Origin: Terfezia claveryi
Taxonomy: Eukaryota; Ascomycota; Pezizomycetes; Pezizales; Pezizaceae
Assembly: GCA_015179025.1 (NCBI GenBank)
Contig: WHUX01000039.1
Location: 310,001 to 374,000 of the forward strand
Direction: 5' to 3'
DNA length: 64,000 nt
Under the pieces are notes generated by a model. It did not search any database, was not told where the DNA came from, and worked only from the letters and a program-made list of their open reading frames with translations. Shown in pieces: positions 22,377 through 32,978 of this stretch (position 1 is its first letter; every line of letters begins with the position of its first letter). The position numbers were made by a program, and so were the translations under genes.

Positions 22377-23132
22377 ATGCCACCATCAGATAATTCCATT
22401 GCCAGTCCCACCCCTCGCAGTTTGGAACTCGTGACCCGGGTATTGTCAGCATTCCCCGCACTCCAACTGATCCTCGCCTACAGCCACCGCGCGGATATCA
22501 TCCACCTCGCCCGAACCTGCCGTACCCTAGCTTCCATGCTTGCGGAGTCTGTGTCCCCACTACGCAGACCGTTCCCCCGGTGTACGGTGGACCTCGCATC
22601 CTGCCAGGATTGTCAAGCGATTGTATGCGCTGTCTGCCAGAGGGAGGTCCGGGAGTTGGAGAGTCCATCTGCCATGTTGTCTCGCCTTCAGATTTATCAT
22701 GCTCTAGTTATAGCGCCAGACACAGAGGAAGTCAGATCCGAGGTACTAGGCAGCATCAACACAGCGATGAGAATTCGAGGATGGCCAATGGGCGGTGTAC
22801 CAGTACTGCAGGATGTGGAATGCAACATATTTTGTGCATCATGTTTCAGAATCCATAGGGCCCCCAACAGAGAAATGCAGATATTTAATGTGCCGGTACT
22901 ACAGTGGAGCGACGTTCCAAATACCCACACATTGTGTACCTGTACGGACATCCACCAGGCGCAGTGTGACGGGGATAAGCGGTTGGTGGCAATTGATGAT
23001 GTCCCGGTGGGGAGTCATCTCGTTGCTATGGTGATGTTACCACCTCAACTATGGTCAACGATGGGAACGGAGACTGTGGTGACCTGCGCACTGTATGTCC
23101 AAGATGCCTTACTCCCAGTTATCAGTTGGTAG
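22377..23132 (+). CDS. F-box-like, cysteine-rich protein, paralog B
   Basis: 251 residues, intronless, about 70% identical to paralog A by eye. Same plan: F-box-like N-terminus (PRSLELVTRVLSAFPALQLI, HLARTCRTLASMLAES), the cluster SCQDCQAIVCAVC, then FCASCF and CTCTDIHQAQC. All Cys positions of A are kept, so selection has held the metal-site pattern. The product ends with DALLPVISW, diverging from A only at the very end. The frame is fully open, so it is likely a working gene. Confidence 0.75.
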   Translation: MPPSDNSIASPTPRSLELVTRVLSAFPALQLILAYSHRADIIHLARTCRTLASMLAESVSPLRRPFPRCTVDLASCQDCQAIVCAVCQREVRELESPSAMLSRLQIYHALVIAPDTEEVRSEVLGSINTAMRIRGWPMGGVPVLQDVECNIFCASCFRIHRAPNREMQIFNVPVLQWSDVPNTHTLCTCTDIHQAQCDGDKRLVAIDDVPVGSHLVAMVMLPPQLWSTMGTETVVTCALYVQDALLPVISW

Positions 23133-23541
23133 CTGGTGCCTTCGGGAGAGCCAGCCTTCTGGGGCTGGGTAGAGCTGGACAAGCCGGAGTGGAGGAGCTT
23201 TGAGGCCACGGGGGCCTTCTTTGTTTGGTTTAATTAGCTTTCTGCTTAGTTTCTGTAGAGACCGCATAGGAGTAATGAGAGTATTTATAAAAACCAAAAA
23301 AAAAGTTAGAGGTCCAGACAGAGTTCCAAGTGTTGCCTGGATATTTTCAAATGCTCATTATGTAGTACGTCTCCTGGCTGCACCGACAACATGCCAGCCA
23401 AGAGAAAGAGAAAGGAAGTCTTGACGCGGGCATTTAATCAAATATTCCAAATATTCCAGACTGAGAGCGCAAAGGAAATTTCAGCGATTTGTACCGGGAT
23501 GACGCCGCAAAAACGAACGACTCACAAAAGAGTGGGACACA
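23133..23541. other. Spacer downstream of gene B
   Basis: Contains an A-rich run at about 23290-23305. No supported gene; short open frames here are not conserved with anything else in the window. Confidence 0.35.
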
Positions 23542-24515
23542 ATGAGCAGTGTCTCTACGAGCGCCGCGGAGCCGCAGACCATTACCCCAAAACAAGCCGA
23601 GTACGACAGCCTGAGGCGGCAAGGTGAAGAGGCGGATAAAGAATGAAGGAGGCGGAGAAAGAGCGGAAGGAGGCGGAGAAAGAGCGGAAGCAGGCGGAGA
23701 AAGAATGGAAGAAAGCGCAAAAAGCATGGAAGGAGCGGAGAAAGAATAGAAGGAGGCGGAGAAAGAATTGCACGATATTATCTGGTACACAGTGCACGCA
23801 AGACCAACATCGCTAGTACCAGAACACTGACACATACCGCCCACCGCCGCCGACATCGCCGCACCCCTCCAATGACACAAGCACCCAGGCTATACCCCCG
23901 ACCGCCCATCCGATTAAGACCGCACCCCCTAAGCCCTAAGACGACGAACAGTGTCTCCACCAATACCGACCCCCCTCCAAGACGCACATATAAGGTGGCA
24001 GCGACCTCAACCACAGCGGCGGCACCACCCCTGAACCCTCCAAACACTCCGGGAAAGGAAAAAGGTAAGGGCAGAGCGCCGGCGAAGGGGGAAAAACCGC
24101 AACCATGGGCGCTTTAAAGCGCCGGCGAAGGGGACCGCCCTCAACCACCCCCTCCCAAACCGACCAACCGCCACCAAGGCGAGCACGAGCCGGGGCGCTC
24201 CACGCGGCCGCAATGAAATTCAAACCCGGCCTAATGCGCCGATGGATTGGGGAAGGCAACAAGGGGAATCGAATCCTGGGCATCCGCTGGCAAGAAGGAA
24301 GAAGAGTCGTCGTCACTGGTGATTTACATTGCGCGGGGGGACCGATACTGCACCGCCAGAGGATCTTCGGCACCATAGATTACAACTGGGGTCGTTAAGC
24401 GCGCCAGACGTTTCGACTGGAAGAAGATTGCGGAAGGATTGGCTCGTATGCCACCGCCACGCCGCCCACCCATAATTCTTGCCTTCCTTGCGCGACCAGG
24501 AGAGTATTCGTACAC
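23542..24515 (+). pseudogene. Decayed gene with charged coiled coil and Pro/Arg-rich part (unidentified)
   Basis: I cannot name it. From the ATG at 23542 a frame begins MSSVSTSAAEPQTITPKQAE and runs into a 21-bp repeat (about 23640-23770) that reads as KEAEKER in one frame: a Lys/Glu heptad-like coiled coil. The frame is then lost by TGA and at least two shifts. Downstream pieces are Pro-rich (about 23870-24115) and Arg-rich followed by RILGIRWQEGRR (about 24105-24398). This order (coiled coil, basic region) would suit a LINE ORF1 or Gag-like protein, but no zinc knuckle is seen, so that is only a guess. Confidence 0.35.
23640..23770. repeat. 21-bp purine-rich tandem repeat
   Basis: About six degenerate copies of a unit like AAGGAGGCGGAGAAAGAGCGG. 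In the frame of the preceding pseudogene it encodes repeated K-E-A-E-K-E-R/W. Expansion or contraction here may have caused some of the frame loss. Confidence 0.7.
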
Positions 24516-24614
24516 CCTTCCCTACTCGAGCTGCTCAACCATGTTAACTTGTGGTACCCACAAAATTACACAGTAATCCGGTCTTGTGATATCGATTTCG
24601 GAAGCCTGATTTCA

Positions 24615-25720
24615 CTAACTTGGTTTTGAGTGTAAGATGCCCTTGTCCGTTCTGTTGTCGTATATATTTCGATGTAACCGCTCAGTCTGTGGAATTTGCT
24701 GATCCTCGAAAGATGTACCGGTAGTGCTCCCTCGCTGTCGGTCGTTATGGCAGGTTTCGTTAGAATTCCTAATTCCTAAAACACTGCCTGACCCATGCTG
24801 TATCATTCACTCCTTCCAAGCCACTATATACTCTGCCTCGTTAGCTATCACGTATTACTCGCGAGACAACCGTCCTATCGGCTTTGTCCCAACCATACAT
24901 CACCGGATAGTGCATCATCGCCGGGAAATGCATCAATTCACGGTGCCAACCAGACTACAACTCACGCAGTGCTGGCATAGCCGAGAAAGGGATAGCGTGG
25001 GGGTGATGCACATGCCTGCGGCGATGCACTACCCAGTGATGGATGGTGCTCAGCACTCCCGTCTGCGGCTTGCATTCCTCCCCTCCGTACGAGGGGTCCG
25101 CATATATCTCGGGGCTGAGGTTTTCTGTTTTGAGATTCTCAAGCCTTGCAGGCATACCGAGTGCAATACCCCAATATCCACTTGGCTGCTTCAAAGCTCG
25201 TCTCCCTAGCGATCGAGGATTTTTCATTTTCTTTTTTAATTCTCCGAGATATCCGGCCGTAAAGCTCAGATAAAGTAGCCCTCGTATAATTGATTGGAGT
25301 GCCTTCGGGTCGCATTTTTCACTGTCTCTGCAGCATAATAATCTTCGTCTATCGGTATTGAGGTTTTTCGACCATTCTTCCCATTTCCCGAGTCGAACCC
25401 CCATTGTTTATTAACACTGTTTGTAACCCTATTATACCATTCAATCTTCACTAGATTTCGATCCTAAAAATTTTCTGGGGTTTCCCACTTGTATCCAGCT
25501 CAACGAGTTCCTCTCTTGCTTGCTCTGCATCGTAGGGGTCTGTTTCTGTGGATGCAATCTCAATCAAGTAGTCAACATGTGTTCCAACAATAGTTTGTGA
25601 ACCCCGTTCTGGTGTTTCAGACTTTTACTTAGTGCTAATGTAAACTTCTTCGTCACCAGTACACTGATCCATTTAGAGCATATTCAGGATTTGGGATGTG
25701 GTGTATTGTTTCGAACTACG
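24615..25720 (-). pseudogene. Copia RT/RNase H remnant
   Basis: On the minus strand, pieces resemble the 3' third of copia pol: KTSIPIDEDYYAAETVKN followed by LLYLSFTA and RRALKQ (the part between RT and RNase H), then EIYADPSYGGEE and KPQTGVLSTIHHWVVHRR (RNase H), and finally a stretch near 24650-24690 with HRNIYDNRTDKGI, like the H-I-D-x-R-Y-H terminal motif. Frameshifts and stops break it. It belongs to a family different from the complete copia at 7184-12802. Confidence 0.65.
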
Positions 25721-26064
25721 GTATTCATGCTCAGCTTGCTTCAGGCCTGGATAGAGTACTTCATCGAGCGCCCTACACCGTACTTCTCCGTCTTCATTAA
25801 TATTAGTAATATTACGTCATGTTTCAGGAGTGCTTGCAGGGAAACAGCCACTTTACCTTCGCTTGTCCAAACTTTAGCGACCAAAGGGCCGCCCTAGGCC
25901 GCATCAAGGACTGGGAGAATCTCGACCTGTCCCGTATAGCTTCAGGGGGCTTCTCGCTGGGCATGTATTTCGTTGAGGCCCCGTGTAAGATAACAGCTCG
26001 TGTTGTTGTTAATTGGGGAGAGGGTTCGGGGGGTGGGGGTTGTGACACCGCTTTGCCTTTGCAC

Positions 26065-26410
26065 TTATCCATTGAAGATGTCTAGGAATTCTCGGAAGGT
26101 ATCATTCATGAACCTTTGGGCAGTAGCGGGGGCAATTGTTATCCCAAAAGGCATAACAAGGAATTCGAAGAGTCCATAGCGGGTCTGGAAGGGGTTTTTC
26201 CATTTCTCACCTTCCTTGATACGAATTTGGTTGAAGCAGCCACGGAGGTCAAGGTGAGTAAAGTACTTGCATCTACGGATCTGGTTGAGAGTTTCTTCAA
26301 TCCAGGGTGTCGTCATTGAGGGTAGGTCGACACAAAGGCGGAGGGACCCATCTTCCTTTTTGACAAAGAGGATTGAGGAGGCTGGTGAGTTTGCCCCGGC
26401 CCTTTCCTGT
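26065..26410 (-). pseudogene. Gypsy reverse-transcriptase fragment
   Basis: A minus-strand frame contains [19 protein letters not shown], then YFTHLDLRGCFNQIRI, FQTRYGLFEFLVMPFG and AQRFMNDTFREFLDIF, the fingers and palm start of a Ty3/gypsy RT. It stops before the YxDD box. It is more distant from gypsy-1 to -4 than they are from each other, so it is another subfamily. No LTR was found around it. Confidence 0.8.
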
Positions 26411-27927
26411 TTGTTTCAGTTGCTTTGCCTCCGCGTAGGTATGTATGTGCTGGGAAGGGATTGGTGTGGGTAGAGAAACTGTTCTACGTCGTCGTCTTCT
26501 GTGCCGGCATCTGTGCCTCCGCTGTTTTCATTTGTCCTGAGGTGTGTAGTCTGGGTAACTCTCGGGCTTCCCTCACCTGGCATTCATTGCAATATCATCT
26601 CCTTGACCCTCGGATGGAGAGAGGTGAATGCCGTGAACGTAGCTGTTTTGCTGGTGCAGAGTGACCAGTGTTGTAGTAGTTTGGTAACTATTACAGATGG
26701 AATCCTCTAAGCCTCTTCGCCAAATCCTCGCTCACTTCAGGGTGGACTACCTTACTTATACCCCTTCTTCTGGCAAGTCGCTGTGTCTGCCCTTGCTCAT
26801 CCCAGTTGTATTTCGAGGCGAGTACAGCCTTTGTAATGTCTGGGGCCCCCAACTGCAATAGAAATGTTTGTCTAAGAGGACTCATTGAGGACGTTTGGTA
26901 ACGGAAGTAAAAATCCTTAATATGCATGGAATCCCACTGACTAACGATATAACTTACACGCTCGAGAGCGAGGTTCGGGCTAGTCTAGTTGGCACGGCTC
27001 GGGCAATACAGTTACGAGCACAAACAGGCCAGAACTAGGAGTGAACGATATCTATAGTGATCCTGAGTATTGGTGTACAATGAGTGACCTTATGATGTGA
27101 ATGAACAGGTTGTATAGAGGTCAACGAAGAGCTGGGATCAATATCTCAAGAAAGGAAGATCAGCTCAAGACGGTAATCTGTTCTCATGATGAAATATTTT
27201 TTGTTTCCAGGCACACCGGGCACAGTGAAAAGAGGATTATATGGTGGTGATTAGACTATATTCCAAGCAGAACATATTTTCCCACTGGAAGAAGAAGGTT
27301 TAGGCTCAAAGGGATTTTGGTTTGTTATTTATAGCAGGAGAAACAACAAAAAAGTTAAAATACCGAAAGATAAAAATATGAACTGAATCCTTTGACCACA
27401 AATTGTGACACGACTCCTCTCACTATCGCTCGGGTTATTGGTGATGGTAGACCTTTGGTTTTCCTTTTATGAGAAGTGGGAGTAGATCATTGAAACAATC
27501 AACCTCGAAAGGCAAAGTGGAAAAAAAGGAGAGAAAAAGGAAAAGAAACCAGGATAACAAGGTCCGTTCATCCACCCAAACCAGAGAAATCACCACGAGA
27601 AAAAAAGCAAAAAAAAAAGAAACCCAGGTCAATCACAGATAAATGTATCTAGTTGGCCACAATACCACTCGCTTTGGTAAAAGGATCGTTGGTGCTACCA
27701 TTCAGGAATTTTCATGCCTTCCAGCCAAATATAAGCAGGGAATTCAGCTTTGCGTTAGTCAGAGCCTGAGAAGAACTCCAGCGTCTGGCTGATGTGGCAA
27801 GTACTGCGGTCAGCGGGAACATCTTTATCAAAACAAAACTTAGAAGCAGGAGTTTGCAAAGTGGCAAAACTGGATGAAAAGGGCACCAACGTCGTAAAAT
27901 GAGCAAATCCCGAGAAGCCCAAACCCA
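26411..27927. other. Spacer with no supported gene
   Basis: A 78-codon minus frame at 26691-26927 (with SKYNWDEQGQTQRLARRRG) has no family I recognise and no flanking signals. A polypurine stretch lies at about 27515-27555. The motif TAGTCTAGTTGGCACG near 26980 resembles strings at 14743, 22228 and 29282. Confidence 0.35.
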
Positions 27928-28656
27928 TCAATCAATATACAGGGCAACGAATTCCGAACTATGCGTTTGCCTCAGCTCTTGTGGCAACTTCAACACTGCC
28001 CACAATACACTCGAGAGAGAAATATCTTTGAACTCAATGAAACGCTTATCCCCTTCACACTCTGCCTTGGTTTGGTCTGTACAGTTACACATGCTGTGAG
28101 TGTTTGGGAGCTCATCCCAATGCAGTTCCTCAACAACAGTTGACCGAGTACCTGCTGCCTTCAATTGGGTGGGCATGGGAGCCTTGTAAGCGCTAAAGCA
28201 TGATGCACATACAGTCGTGGTTTGAATGATCTGTTTTGCATAATAGGACCTCTGATATAGCCAATCCCTGAAAAACACATCGAAAACGGGTTTCGTTGAG
28301 GCCTCGGTTCTGATCACCATAGCATAATTTGCGTGGAGTTCACCACCGGTAACATCCTTAAGATATGGTTTCTGTTGCCATTGGACCTCAGCTTTGCACG
28401 AGGTGCAGATAATAGCTCGACACCAGTGACAGGACTCGAGGGCCGATGTACACCTGGGGAATGGTGTACATAGCGGAGAAACAGAATCCCTGAGTATAGA
28501 ACTCAAGGTGCGACAGGTGCGAGCGAGGTGGATTATGTCGGCCCTGTGACTGTATGACAAGATGGGACGTAGAGTTGGGTATATAGACAAAACCCGGGCC
28601 AGCAGTCCTACACTGCGAGGAGTGGGAGTGGGGATGAAATTTCCTGTGCTTAGCAT
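27928..28656 (-). CDS. F-box-like, cysteine-rich protein, paralog C
   Basis: 242 residues from the ATG at 28656-28654. The frame is open 55 codons further upstream, but paralogs A and B begin at this point and the upstream residues show no conservation, so the shorter start is chosen. The plan matches: PTPRSVGLLARVLSIYPTLR, HLARTCRTLSSILRDS, cluster SCHWCRAIICTSC, then TVCASCF and MCNCTDQTKAEC. About 40% identical to A and B by eye, with all cluster cysteines kept. It is unlinked to the tandem pair (about 5 kb away, opposite strand), so the family spread earlier than the A/B duplication. Confidence 0.75.
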   Translation of the reverse strand: MLSTGNFIPTPTPRSVGLLARVLSIYPTLRPILSYSHRADIIHLARTCRTLSSILRDSVSPLCTPFPRCTSALESCHWCRAIICTSCKAEVQWQQKPYLKDVTGGELHANYAMVIRTEASTKPVFDVFFRDWLYQRSYYAKQIIQTTTVCASCFSAYKAPMPTQLKAAGTRSTVVEELHWDELPNTHSMCNCTDQTKAECEGDKRFIEFKDISLSSVLWAVLKLPQELRQTHSSEFVALYID

Positions 28657-29407
28657 TGTTATGAGTTGATTGTTGTGTGTTGGTGTGATGTGTTGGTTGA
28701 GAAAAATGAATGATATGAGAGTTTGTAGTTGGTTGGAGAGTTGATTGATGAAGAAAGCCTTCGGGTAGATGACCACTCTAGAGGATATTGAGGTGCGGCG
28801 GCCAAGTCTACTCCTGGTCATGTGCCATTCTTACATGATACAACAACTCCGATCACCACGCCTGTAAATTTCAACTGTTACATCCGGTTTAAGTTTCCAT
28901 TCTCATACCTATCAACCTGCCCACCCACCAGCATAAACCAGATCCACCAACCAGTAATAGAAACCACACTACGCCCGAGAACAAGGGAAAGCCCGACAAA
29001 CATTCGGAGGGGTTGCTCATTCGTTGTGACATTCCCACCCTGTACGGCGAAGCACAAGGGCAAGCGTGGGATTGATACAGGAGCTAGTAGACTCATGGGC
29101 GGTATATGTTTATCTTGCTTAGTACAGAGGACTCTCGATACAAGCATATCGTTCGGACCGGGAGAAGTATGCTTGTAACCAATATATTCTGATAGCGAGA
29201 GAAAATAGGTAACTATGGAATGAAGCTAGCTAGCGGAAGGAAATGTTGCGGAATACATCTTACGAATACAAGAGCCAACCTAGTCTGGTTGGGGTAGCAG
29301 ACTACGAATACAAGTAGAGCATACAAACTAACAATAGCTAGTCTCATGCCAAGACAATACTGCTAGGTTGTTCGTGGAGACTGGAATATCAAGGAGAGGA
29401 AGCCCAG
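28657..29407. promoter_or_regulatory. Upstream region of paralog C and spacer
   Basis: The bases above 28656 would hold the promoter of paralog C; no TATA-like box is obvious. Two weak opposing open frames (28822-29178 and 28878-29147) cover the same DNA and have no family signature; neither is accepted as a gene. Confidence 0.3.
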
Positions 29408-29738
29408 CCGGGCTCATAACCTGTTGGAGAGTGTAACCGCTAGGACAAAACGTGATCACTGGGTGCTAGGTTTGCCCAAACACCGATAGTATATTGTCCT
29501 CTTAACAGAGGGTCTGGGCACGAGACTATATATTGTACGCTCACACTTCCCCGCAAACGGCACACAGGGATCAAATCAACAATTACTGCTCCTGGTAAAC
29601 ACCTCAGGGCCAATAAACTTTCACAACAAACTGCAGCTGGGGTTCATATTACTGTAAATATCCATAATACCCTTCCTTTTGTCCCAGCGCTCTCTCAGGG
29701 AATCGAACTTGTGCTCCATGCGCACCGGGCTCATAACC
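29408..29738 (-). repeat. Possible copia LTR-end and primer-site relics
   Basis: The string CCGGGCTCATAACC occurs at 29408-29421 and 29725-29738. On the minus strand it reads GGTTATGAGCCCGG, the classic copia-type site complementary to the initiator tRNA anticodon arm; at 29421 it is preceded on that strand by CCAACA, the same LTR end as in the complete copia. A TATATA box lies between the two (about 29527-29532). No copia coding text follows on the left, so these are at best solo LTR or truncated copies. Confidence 0.4.
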
Positions 29739-30453
29739 TATGAGTGGATAAAGTTCTTTATTCCGTTTTTCTCACCCGTTTAACCTTCACCCCTCTAAAG
29801 TCTCCTCCCTAGGAGCGGGTTCGAGACTAATCTCCCCTCAATCCACTCTAGTGCCAAGCCCGTTATGCACACTAACGCTAGCTCCTTCCATTCTTACTTC
29901 CCCCTGCTCTAGAGGACATATTGATCCCACCGAGCACCATTTTCTAGTGCTAAAGAGAGTCAACAGGGTAATATGATAAGAAAATTATACAGCAACAATG
30001 AATCAAGTCAAAAAATCAAAGTTATAAGCAAAAAAATCATATCTAAAAAAGGTTAAATAAAACAAAACTTTATTCTAGACTCTTACTAGCTATTCTACTC
30101 TTTTTTGTCTTTTGTCCAGACCTTTATATCAAGAAGGAATAGGTTGCCTTTTGATAGTGCTTAAGGGTATCTAGTAGTATCTAGTAGTGTCAGGATACCA
30201 ACTTTAGGATTATTTCTTGAGTCAATAGCATTGACTGATATACAAATCTTTATTGCCTTCTTTCTTTATATTTTATTTATCTTATATGCTTGTATAGCTT
30301 GTTTTTTGAGTTTATGTTAATCCTATACTTTCTGTACTTGTATTTTTTAATAGTTATTACTACTAAAGTTTCTTCTTTTAGATTCTCTAAGCTTATTATT
30401 TTTATAAATCTTAAATATTATTCTTTTAGAAGAGCTTTTATTAATATATCTAC
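29739..30453. other. AT-rich spacer
   Basis: No supported gene. From about 29960 the base composition drops sharply toward A+T, marking the start of the repeat-dense, mutated half of the window. Confidence 0.4.
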
Positions 30454-31302
30454 TACTAGTGGTAGTTACTTCTTAATTACAATAATATTTATTATAATAA
30501 CAAAGTGCCTTGGCAGCTTGGCAGCCATTCTGATTAGCTAGGCTCATTATAACAATTATTATTATAACTTAAACTCGTAAATACACTCTTAACTGTATTA
30601 ACGAGAAATATTTGAATTGCAATAACCATAATGAGCTTTAGTTATCAGGCAAACCAACTACATTATACTGTACAATCTATCTAACACCTCAAATCCCCAA
30701 TATCTTAGAAAGTGACAAATTTTCCTAAAGCAAACCAATGATATCCACAACCCCTCAAAGTCAACTAGCTATATCCTTATCCCCGCAAAGCCAAACAGTG
30801 ATATCCTCAACCGCGTGAAATCAAACAGCAATATTCTTAACTACTATAGAGAGCCAGGATATGAAGGGGCGCTAGTAGATTAAAGAGGATATTGAGAAAC
30901 TGGTTGTATAGATAGAAGATTATCAAGAGAAGCTATGTAGTAAACAGGCTGCCTAGCATCATGAGATATCTCCTGATATAGCTCAAGAAGGTTATAGGTC
31001 TCTAATACTATAGAATCTATGAAGATTTTATCCTTAGTACTAAGAAAAAGGAGTTTAATAATATATATAATCTTTCTTAATAAAAGACCATATTACATTG
31101 TTTGAGGCATTGGGGTTGGCTATAGAGTTATGGTAGTCTAGCTAGCATAGGTTATGATTGTAATTAGAATCATAATAATTAGAATATATATAAAGGTGGT
31201 CACTTCTTAATTCCAATTTTTTATAGGCTTAGTTTAGAGCTACCAAGGCGCTTCATTATTGCAATAATCATTATTGCAATTAAGAAGTAACCACCACTAC
31301 TA
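30454..31302. mobile_element. Small element with ~60-bp inverted ends
   Basis: The left end (about 30454-30525) and the reverse complement of the right end (about 31240-31302) share TAGTGGT, GTTACTTCTTAATT, CAATAAT, TTATT and GCGCCTTGG/GTGCCTTGG in the same order. A third partial copy of the end (GTCACTTCTTAATTCCAA) lies inside near 31200. The 850-bp length and lack of an intact transposase suggest a MITE-like element of a DNA-transposon family. A TA target duplication is possible but not certain. Confidence 0.6.
30731..30845. repeat. 30-bp tandem repeat, four copies
   Basis: Units start at 30731, 30761, 30791 and 30821 with exactly 30-bp spacing; the core reads CAAACAGTGATATCCTCAAC with substitutions. 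It lies within the inverted-end element at 30454-31302. Confidence 0.75.
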
Positions 31303-31509
31303 TTTTTCTTACAAGTATATATATTACTTTTATAGTTACTTGTTCTACTATTTTTATCATAAATCTTTATTTTCGATAAATATATTTTGTGTTGATATAA
31401 TATTTAGTATTATAGACAAGTGTATTTACATCTTGATTTTTTTTGAAATAAATTTATAGAGTATAGTAGTTCTTTAGTTTTACCTATTAATATTAGGAAT
31501 TGTTATAGC

Positions 31510-32040
31510 TGTTATGACGGCTCTGGGGATAAAGTGACCAAGGGATACACCGAGGTAAGAGCAAGGCTAGGATAATATATACGTAGGAATACTATGTATG
31601 TAACTAGGGAAAAAGGCTTAGGATAAGGGTAAAGGCGAGAGTGAGAAAGGCACACAAGAGTAGTAGTAGGTAGTAGGGCTGCAGAGCTGTTTAATGGATC
31701 ATGGCAAAATAAGGGGGTGTATAAGGGAGGTACACCTTCGCAGAGAGAAGCTAGGTCCTATATTAGGTATACAAGACGTTGGATAGGGATCCAACGAGAG
31801 AGTGGAGAAATGAAGATATATATACATTATTCCAGGCCAAGGCTATAGAAGGAATAAGCTTCCCAAGATTCCTATCTCGGAAGCTAAGATAACAATTACC
31901 CATCAACGACACCCAAACAAGCCTGTTTGAGTGTCAGAACAGCACGATACCCAAACAAGCCTATTTGAGTATCAGAACAGCATGATACCTGAACAAGCCT
32001 GTTCGAGTATCAAATCAAGACGAAGAACACGGTTGTGACA
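31510..32040 (-). repeat. Gypsy-2 3' LTR (palindrome module B)
   Basis: 531 bp. It shares the family backbone (GACGTTGGATAGGGATCCAA, TATATATA) but carries three tandem 38-bp units at about 31916-32029, each an inverted repeat such as GACACCCAAACA ... TGTTTGAGTGTC. It ends GTTGTGACA and is followed by the polypurine tract. Confidence 0.9.
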
Positions 32041-32390
32041 CTATCCCCTCTTTAGGCTGGAGCTCCAGTGATTAGGAGGCCTGGACACGACAACCTACAA
32101 AATCAATACAGAAAATAATAACAAGGGTAAAAACAAGAACCTCAACTCCAAACAACAATAAGGATGCAAAAAGTCTGACATCATTCAACTGGGCAAGGCT
32201 TCCTCGAGTATTATTGGTAGAACAGAGTAACCAAGTCTTATGCATTTTCCAAGTCTTCCATAGGTTGCCAGATAGTCTTCTTGTCCTCTAACCATTTGAC
32301 CTTATACTGAACTCGCCTGTAGCACTTCTTGTAGTAGTCCTGTACCTCCTCAACCTCCCACTCCTCTTCACCTGCGATCACCACGGAAGG
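32041..32390 (-). pseudogene. Gypsy-2 3' end of pol (chromodomain part)
   Basis: Next to the LTR lies the polypurine tract (complement of CTATCCCCTCTTTAG), then a non-coding tail, then text with YKVKWLEDKKTIWQPMEDLE and EEEWEVEEVQDYYKK, the chromodomain. The open frame continues upstream into the solo LTR because that insertion plus its duplication is 588 bp, a multiple of three. Confidence 0.75.
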
Positions 32391-32973
32391 TGTAATGTGG
32401 GCTCTAGGAATAAGGCGACCAAGGGGTATGCCAGGGAGAAGGCCGAGGCTAGGGTAAGACATACGTAGGAACACTACGTGTATGACTAGGGGAAGGCTGG
32501 GATGGGGGGCAAGGGCAAGAGGCAAGAGGGGCAGAGGGCAAGGGGCACGAAATATATAGAGGCAGTTGCCATGTGTGTCGGAGGGGGGGCAGCTGTGCTG
32601 CAGAGTTATTCATGGAATGAGGCAAGACGAGGGGGTGTACAAGGGAAGTACACCTTCGCGAAGAGACAAGGTCCTGTATTAGGTATACAAGACATTGGAT
32701 GGGGATCTAATAACAGTACGAGGGAGAGGCTCTATATATACATAACTCAGTCAGAGCAATGGGAGAAATAAGCTTCCCAAGATCCCTATCTCAGAAGCCA
32801 AGCAAGGTAATGATAACAATAACCCATCACCTGCGATCGTAGGTGATGACAAAGACAACAATGCTAATAACCCATCACTTGCGATCGCAGGTGATGACAA
32901 AGACAATAATGGCAATATCCCATCACCTGCGTCGCAGGTGATGGCGAAGACAACTGAGCACATGGTTGTGACA
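32391..32973 (-). repeat. Solo gypsy LTR (module C) with target duplication GAAGG
   Basis: 583 bp, from TGTAATGTGG to GTTGTGACA, flanked by GAAGG at 32386-32390 and 32974-32978. No internal element sequence remains, so a full element was probably reduced by LTR-LTR recombination. Near its end three 48-bp units carry the palindrome CACCTGCGATCGCAGGTG or close versions. It splits the chromodomain region of gypsy-2. Confidence 0.9.
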
Positions 32974-32978
32974 GAAGG

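Noticed and set aside
23434..24376. Long minus-strand frames (148 and 146 codons)
   Set aside because: Antisense to the coiled-coil and Pro/Arg-rich plus-strand text; GC-rich codons give stop-free shadows.
29690..29760. Possible tRNA gene: GTTCGATTCC on the minus strand and a CAT anticodon-like loop on the plus strand
   Set aside because: No A box, acceptor stem or T stem can be formed; the CAT loop fits a copia primer site better.
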